The position numbers were made by a program, and so were the translations under genes. 64,000 nt of DNA from Paraburkholderia kururiensis JCM 10599 = LMG 19447 (GTDB lineage Bacteria; Pseudomonadota; Gammaproteobacteria; Burkholderiales; Burkholderiaceae). The notes below the pieces were generated by a model, which was given only the letters and a program-made list of their open reading frames with translations, did no database searches and was not told the DNA's origin. Positions 59,901 through 64,000 of this stretch are shown here, one piece after another. Each line of letters starts with the position of its first letter. Within the stretch, counting starts at the first letter, position 1. Location: the NCBI RefSeq assembly GCF_003986935.1, contig NZ_RJZE01000016.1:1-64000 (forward strand), given 5' to 3'.

Positions 59901-60296
59901 ATGGATAAGGGAATGAAAATTCTGGTGGTGGACGACTTTCCGACGATGCGCCGGATTGTCCGCAACCTGTTGAAGGAACTGGGCTACGCCAACGTCGACG
60001 AGGCGGAAGACGGCGCGGCCGGGCTGTCGCGCCTGCGCGGCGGCGGCTACGACTTCGTGATCTCGGACTGGAACATGCCGAACCTGGACGGTCTCGCCAT
60101 GCTCAAGGAGATCCGCGCCGACGCGAGCCTCTCGCACCTGCCGGTGCTGATGGTGACGGCCGAGTCGAAGAAGGAAAACATCATCGCGGCAGCGCAGGCA
60201 GGCGCCAGCGGCTACGTGGTGAAGCCCTTCACGGCGGCTACGCTCGACGAGAAGCTCAACAAGATCCTCGAAAAGATGGCGAAAGCCGGGAGCTGA
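59901..60296 (+). CDS. cheY: chemotaxis response regulator CheY
   Basis: 131 residues. D11-D12, phospho-acceptor D56 (FVISDWNMPNLDGL), the Thr of LMVTAESKKEN and the Lys of YVVKPFTA complete the CheY active site, with the FliM-binding face of classic CheY (MDKGMKILVVDDFPTMRRIV). AGAGGAA precedes the ATG. It is directly followed by cheZ, one base after its stop, so this is the motor-binding CheY. Confidence 0.97.
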   Translation: MDKGMKILVVDDFPTMRRIVRNLLKELGYANVDEAEDGAAGLSRLRGGGYDFVISDWNMPNLDGLAMLKEIRADASLSHLPVLMVTAESKKENIIAAAQAGASGYVVKPFTAATLDEKLNKILEKMAKAGS

Positions 60297-60297
60297 C

Positions 60298-61020
60298 GTG
60301 AACCAGCCGACCAGTGCGCAAGCCGCCATGCCGCGCGAGGGCGGCCAGGAGGACGCGGGAGAATTCGCGACCGACCGCATTCTTGCCCGCATCGGACAAT
60401 TGACGCGCACGCTGCGCGACTCGATGCGAGAACTCGGGCTCGACAAACACGTGGAACGCGCCGCCGAAGCCGTGCCGGACGCCCGCGACCGCCTCAAGTA
60501 CGTGGTCGCGATGACCGAGCAGGCCGCCGAGCGCGCGCTCAACGCCATCGAAATCGCCAAGCCGTTGCAGGAGCGCCTGGAGCGCGACGCCGGCGCGCTC
60601 AACGAGCGCTGGGCGCGGTGGTACGAAGCGCCGCTCGGCCGTGACGAGGTGCGCACGCTCGTGGACGACACGCGCGCGTTCATCACCACGGTGCCCGACG
60701 CTACTTCGGCGACCAGCCAGCAGTTGCTCGAAATCATGCTCGCCCAGGACTTTCAGGATCTGACGGGCCAGGTGATCAAGAAGATCATGGACGTGGTCTA
60801 CGTGATCGAGCAGCAATTGCTGGGCGTGCTCGTGGAGAACATCGCACCGGAGCGCCGGGAACAGTTCGCGGCCACGGCGGCGGCGCTGGCCGCCGCGGAG
60901 TCGTCGACCGGCAGCCCCGAAGGGCTGCTCAACGGCCCGCAGATCAATCCCGAAGGCAAGGCCGACGTCATGCAGGACCAGTCGCAAGTGGACGACCTGC
61001 TCGCGAGCCTGGGCTTCTAG
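60298..61020 (+). CDS. cheZ: CheY-P phosphatase CheZ
   Basis: 240 residues, a long helical hairpin that dephosphorylates CheY-P. The catalytic segment LAQDFQDLTGQVIKKI contains the conserved Asp and Gln, and the C-terminal CheY-binding peptide is QVDDLLASLGF. It has a GTG start just after the cheY stop. The N-terminal 25 residues are a low-complexity extension. It is followed by a weak hairpin and then the exported DUF2844 gene. Confidence 0.96.
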   Translation: MNQPTSAQAAMPREGGQEDAGEFATDRILARIGQLTRTLRDSMRELGLDKHVERAAEAVPDARDRLKYVVAMTEQAAERALNAIEIAKPLQERLERDAGALNERWARWYEAPLGRDEVRTLVDDTRAFITTVPDATSATSQQLLEIMLAQDFQDLTGQVIKKIMDVVYVIEQQLLGVLVENIAPERREQFAATAAALAAAESSTGSPEGLLNGPQINPEGKADVMQDQSQVDDLLASLGF

Positions 61021-61364
61021 TCCGCTTTCGCGTCCCCTCGTAGCCGGACCTTCGGCTCGGTCAGGCCGGTTCCCGACCGGCTTCCGTTCTCTCCCATTCC
61101 TCCTTCCCGCAAGCCGGGGCGGCCGCCTGTGCGGCACGCCCCGTGCTTCGCTTGCCCGGCCTTGAGCGCGGACGGTGCGTTTGGCCGCCCGTCCCAAGCG
61201 CAGGCATACTACGCCGTAAGCCCGGCCCCGCGCGGCGCTCATGCCGCAGCGCATCGCCCGCCGCCCGGCGCGGGACCGAGGCCGCCGCGGCACAGCGTCG
61301 TCTGTCTGGCCGGCGTTGCGCCCCCTCATCACAGCGGCCACCCTGGCCGTGCATCGGGAGGACT
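61021..61364. other. cheZ-DUF2844 intergenic region
   Basis: No gene is seen. A hairpin (GCCGGT 61065-61070 with ACCGGC 61076-61081, extendable to 8 pairs) lies 45 bases after cheZ, without a full T-run, and may mark the end of the che transcript. Confidence 0.45.
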
Positions 61365-61931
61365 ATGAGCGCGCTGAACCGAATCACGCGCGGCGTCGCA
61401 GCGACGTCGCTCACGCTTGGCTGGCTCGTCGCCAGCACGAACGCCTTTGCGGGCCTGGGCGCGGCGCCCATGACGACGCCCGCGGGCGCCGCCGTAACGG
61501 GCGTAACGACACGCTCGCCCGGCGCGGGCGCCGCCTCTACCTCCACCGTCGCACGCGCCGCAACGCAGGCTTCGTCGTCGGGCATGGCGGCCAGCGGCGG
61601 CACCGCCGCTTCCACCTCCTACACCGTGCGCGAGACGAGGCTTGCCAGCGGCACCGTGGTGCGCGAGTACGTCGGGCAAGACGGCACCGTGTTCGGCGTG
61701 GCATGGCAGGGCCAGCAGATGCCCGACCTCTCGGCGCTGCTCGGCACGTATTTCCCGCAGTACATAGCGGGCCTCAAGGCGAACCGGGCGACGGGCGCCG
61801 TGCGCGGCCCGGCCGAGGTGGAACAGAGCGGCCTCGTCGTGCATTCGGGCGGCCACATGGGCGCTTTCTCGGGCGAGGCGTGGCTGCCGCAGGCGCTGCC
61901 CGCGGGCGTGAGCACGTCCGACATCCAGTGA
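61365..61931 (+). CDS. exported DUF2844 protein
   Basis: 188 residues. A signal peptide (about 1-29, ending NAFAG) is followed by a Thr/Ala/Ser-rich stretch (30-80) and the DUF2844 domain (YTVRETRLASGTVVREYVGQ, then VFGVAWQGQQMPDLSALLG and QSGLVVHSGGHMGAFSGEA). Periplasmic or surface-attached; function unknown. GGGAGG precedes the ATG. It is paired with the DUF3443 gene, 51 bases downstream, a combination seen repeatedly in Burkholderia. Confidence 0.85.
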   Translation: MSALNRITRGVAATSLTLGWLVASTNAFAGLGAAPMTTPAGAAVTGVTTRSPGAGAASTSTVARAATQASSSGMAASGGTAASTSYTVRETRLASGTVVREYVGQDGTVFGVAWQGQQMPDLSALLGTYFPQYIAGLKANRATGAVRGPAEVEQSGLVVHSGGHMGAFSGEAWLPQALPAGVSTSDIQ

Positions 61932-61982
61932 AAATGAGGCACAAGCAGGTTCAAGCAGGCCATCGAGCCAGGGAGACATAAC

Positions 61983-63248
61983 GTGCGCATCGGACTTCGC
62001 AGCGGATTCGCCGGGCAGGTCGCGGCCCGGTTCGTCAAATGGGGGCAGGCGGCCACGTTCGTCGTGGCGGCAGGCATCGTCGCGGCTTGCGGAGGGGGCG
62101 GCGGAGGCGGTGGTGGAGGGGGCGGAGGCGGCGGCACGCCGAGCGCGGCCAACACCGTGCCCGTCACCGTGGACCGCGGGCTCTTCGGCGTGGTCAACAT
62201 TCCCAGCGTGAGCGTGACGATCTGCGTGCCGGGCACCTCGACGTGCCAGACCATCGATCACGTGCAGCTCGACACTGCGTCCTACGGGCTTCGCGTGGTC
62301 AACACGGCGCTCAATTCCACGATGCTCGCCCAGTTGCAGCAGGCGAGCGTGGGTGGCCAGCCGCTTGCCGAATGCCCGCACTTCGCCGACGGCTACACCT
62401 GGGGCTCCATCCGCAACGCCGACGTCAAGCTGGGCGGCGAGGCGGCCGGCAACATCCCGATCCAGGTGATTGGCGACATGGGCAGCGGCACGGTTCCGCA
62501 GGCGTGCCAGAACTTCGGCGTGGGCAACAACACGGCGCAGGATCTGGGCGCGAACGGCATTCTCGGCGTGGGTGTGGCGCCCGCGGATTGCGGCGCCACC
62601 TGCGTCGGCTCGGCGGCGAGCAGCAATTACTACACGTGCCCAGGCGGTTTGACCTCGACCACCTGCACCGCGACCGCCGTGCAGATCTCGCAGCAGGTCG
62701 CCAACCCCGTGCCGCACTTCGCCACGGACAACAACGGCTTGATTCTGGAACTGCCGCAGATCTCGGACTCGGGCCAGGCGTCGGCGAGCGGCACGCTCGT
62801 GTTCGGCATCGGCACGTCGGCCAACAACACGATGACGGCCTCGCAGCAGTTCCAGACCACGCAGTGGGGCGACCTGGTGGGCAGCACGTTCAACGGCGCA
62901 ACGGTGACGGCGTTCCTCGATTCGGGCTCCAACGGGCTCTTCTTCGAGGACAGTGCGCTGCAGCAGTGCGGCAGCAACTTCCAGGGCTTCTACTGCCCGT
63001 CGTCAACGCAGACGCTCAACGCCACGCTGCTAGGCGCCAACGGCGCGAAGGCCACGGTGAGCTTCAACGTGGCGAGCGCCTCCGCGCTGTTCGGCAACGG
63101 CAGCAACTTCGCCTTCAACGACCTGGCGGGCACGATCGGTTCGTCCACGACGCTGGACCTGGGCTTGCCGTTCCACTTCGGCCGCAACGTCTTCGTGGGC
63201 ATGGACCGCACAGGCTCGGGCGGCTCGGCGCCGTTCGTGGCCTTCTAG
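61983..63248 (+). CDS. DUF3443 lipoprotein with a 15-Gly tract
   Basis: 421 residues. The signal sequence ends in VAAGIVAACG (lipid Cys36), immediately followed by fifteen Gly residues (37-51) and then the DUF3443 domain (VPVTVDRGLFGVVNIPSVSV, with repeated Cys pairs at CVPGTSTC and CGATCVGS, CTATAVQISQQVANPVPHFA, and FLDSGSNGLFFED). The domain has an aspartic-protease-like DSGSNG motif, but catalytic activity is not established. Predicted anchoring in the outer membrane. It has a GTG start. It lies between the che operon and flhB. Confidence 0.85.
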   Translation: MRIGLRSGFAGQVAARFVKWGQAATFVVAAGIVAACGGGGGGGGGGGGGGGTPSAANTVPVTVDRGLFGVVNIPSVSVTICVPGTSTCQTIDHVQLDTASYGLRVVNTALNSTMLAQLQQASVGGQPLAECPHFADGYTWGSIRNADVKLGGEAAGNIPIQVIGDMGSGTVPQACQNFGVGNNTAQDLGANGILGVGVAPADCGATCVGSAASSNYYTCPGGLTSTTCTATAVQISQQVANPVPHFATDNNGLILELPQISDSGQASASGTLVFGIGTSANNTMTASQQFQTTQWGDLVGSTFNGATVTAFLDSGSNGLFFEDSALQQCGSNFQGFYCPSSTQTLNATLLGANGAKATVSFNVASASALFGNGSNFAFNDLAGTIGSSTTLDLGLPFHFGRNVFVGMDRTGSGGSAPFVAF

Positions 63249-63628
63249 TCCAACGGGCCGCTGGCCGGGTCGCCGCGCAGGCGGCCCGGCCACTCGGGCG
63301 GCCAGCCTGGGGGGCTTACAGCCTGAGCGCCCGCCTGCGGCGGCTTGAGCGGGCGGCCGAAGCCGCTCGACCAAAGCAGCCCGCCCAAAGCAGCCCGCCC
63401 AAGCAGGCCGCCCAAGCAGGCCGCCCAAGCAGGCCGCCCAAAGCCGCCCCGCCGCCGCCGGCTTCCCGCCAAAGGCACTCCGCCGTAACAACCGCACGCG
63501 CCCACCCCGCCTCATCCGCCGAAATACCCCCGTTTCTCCGTCTTTATCCGTCGATCGTCCATTGCGCGGTGCGGGAATAATCGCTCTCACTGAAAAAGGG
63601 CATTGCGCCGCGATCGACTGGAGAACCT
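63249..63628. other. repeat-containing region before flhB
   Basis: No gene is seen. A GC hairpin lies at 63262-63292 (13 pairs, one G-T) just after the DUF3443 stop. Next comes a tandem array of 13-14-base units (63371-63449). The flhB ribosome-binding site GGAG is at 63620-63623. Confidence 0.5.
63371..63449 (+). repeat. 13-14-base tandem repeat array
   Basis: Six units, CCCAAAGCAGCCCG or CCCAAGCAGGCCG, with the three middle copies identical. There are no spacers, so it is not CRISPR. Confidence 0.85.
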
Positions 63629-64000
63629 GTGGCAGAGGACAGCGACCTCGAAAAAACCGAATCAGCCACTCCCAGGCGCCTCGAAAAGGCGCGTGAGGAA
63701 GGGCAGGTGGCGCGTTCGCGCGAGCTCGCGACGTTCGCGCTGCTTTCGGCGGGGTTCTTCGGCGTCTGGGCGATGTCCGGGCCTATCGGCCAGCATTTCC
63801 AGACCATTCTGCGCAGCTCGCTCACCTTCGACCACGCCACCGCCTTCGACACCGGCCGCATGCTGGTGGGCGCGAGCGGCGTGGTCCGCGAGGCCGCCTG
63901 GGTGCTGCTGCCGGTGCTCGGTCTGACGGGCCTGGCTGCGCTGCTTGCGCCCATGGCGCTGGGCGGCTGGCTCTTTTCCACCCAGTCGATCGGCGCGAAT
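63629..64000 (+). CDS. flhB: flagellar export apparatus protein FlhB (5' part)
   Basis: The first 124 codons; the gene runs off the window. GTG start preceded by GGAG (5 bases). The N-terminus AEDSDLEKTESATPRRLEKA, then REEGQVARSRELATFALLSA, is the highly conserved start of FlhB; the first transmembrane segment follows (FGVWAM), and a second begins near residue 95. FlhB switches the type III export gate from rod/hook to filament substrates by self-cleavage at an NPTH site, which lies beyond the window. It usually heads an operon with flhA and flhF. Confidence 0.95.
   Translation, partial: MAEDSDLEKTESATPRRLEKAREEGQVARSRELATFALLSAGFFGVWAMSGPIGQHFQTILRSSLTFDHATAFDTGRMLVGASGVVREAAWVLLPVLGLTGLAALLAPMALGGWLFSTQSIGAN

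Noticed and set aside
63371..63449. possible CRISPR array
   Set aside because: Units are contiguous with no spacers and no cas genes are nearby; it is a simple tandem repeat.

Overview
The window looks like a flagellar and surface-glycan region of the main chromosome of a Burkholderiaceae bacterium (Burkholderia, Paraburkholderia or a close relative). The evidence is high GC throughout, the order flhDC-motAB-cheYAW-tar-cheRDB-cheYZ-flhB, a convergent fliT-fliD-fliC group, and Burkholderiales-type families (NsrR with NorZ, NnrS, DGC and DUF2249 proteins, DUF2844/DUF3443, PXPV-repeat protein). All calls come from reading the sequence; no database search was run.

Layout. 1-4.6 kb is an accessory, lower-GC patch: a probable IS21-type end, a small gene behind a perfect LexA-type SOS box, an acyltransferase-3 gene with a problematic start codon, a sulfotransferase-like gene, and fused remnants of a porin and an ABC-transporter ATPase. 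4.6-9.0 kb holds a DsbA/ScsC-like oxidoreductase, a repeat-rich lipoprotein and a chemoreceptor ending in DWETF. 9.0-16.6 kb is a nitric-oxide defence cluster: nnrS, a PAS protein, nsrR, a DGC protein, a DUF2249 protein, a second polytopic membrane protein, a DUF59 protein and the quinol NO reductase norZ. Dyads with an 11-1-11 layout lie just upstream of nsrR and at the norZ start site, and an FNR-type box lies between nsrR and the DGC gene. 16.7-18.8 kb is a LysR regulator divergent from an aldo/keto reductase.

18.8-34.2 kb is a glycan island. A leftward run encodes a conserved unknown protein, an FdtA-like ketoisomerase, an FdtB-like sugar aminotransferase, a GT2 glycosyltransferase, a NeuD-like acyltransferase, a five-bladed-propeller-like protein, a FemAB/GNAT-like protein, a PhyH dioxygenase and an FkbM methyltransferase. 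A rightward operon encodes a GT-A-like glycosyltransferase followed by three tandem TPR plus OGT (SPINDLY-type) glycosyltransferases. This operon runs head-on into fliT-fliD-fliC. The best reading is a flagellin O-glycosylation locus that builds a tailored dTDP-3-amino-3,6-dideoxyhexose glycan. Two promoter-distal elements, one ahead of each half of the island, share about 24 of 29 bases, which suggests co-regulation.

37.2-47.3 kb is housekeeping: an aldo/keto reductase, rpsU, a hypothetical protein, a decayed Crp/Fnr-like remnant, tag, a BadF/GspK-type kinase, a Cof-type HAD phosphatase, a PXPV secreted protein, a histidine-phosphatase-family protein, aqpZ, an H-NS-family protein and a GT4 glycosyltransferase. 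47.3-64.0 kb holds the flagellar master regulator flhDC, the stator motAB and the chemotaxis operon cheY-cheA-cheW-tar-cheR-cheD-cheB-cheY-cheZ. These are followed by an exported DUF2844/DUF3443 pair and the 5' end of flhB, which is cut by the window edge. In sum, the right half makes and steers the flagellum, and the central island probably decorates its filament.
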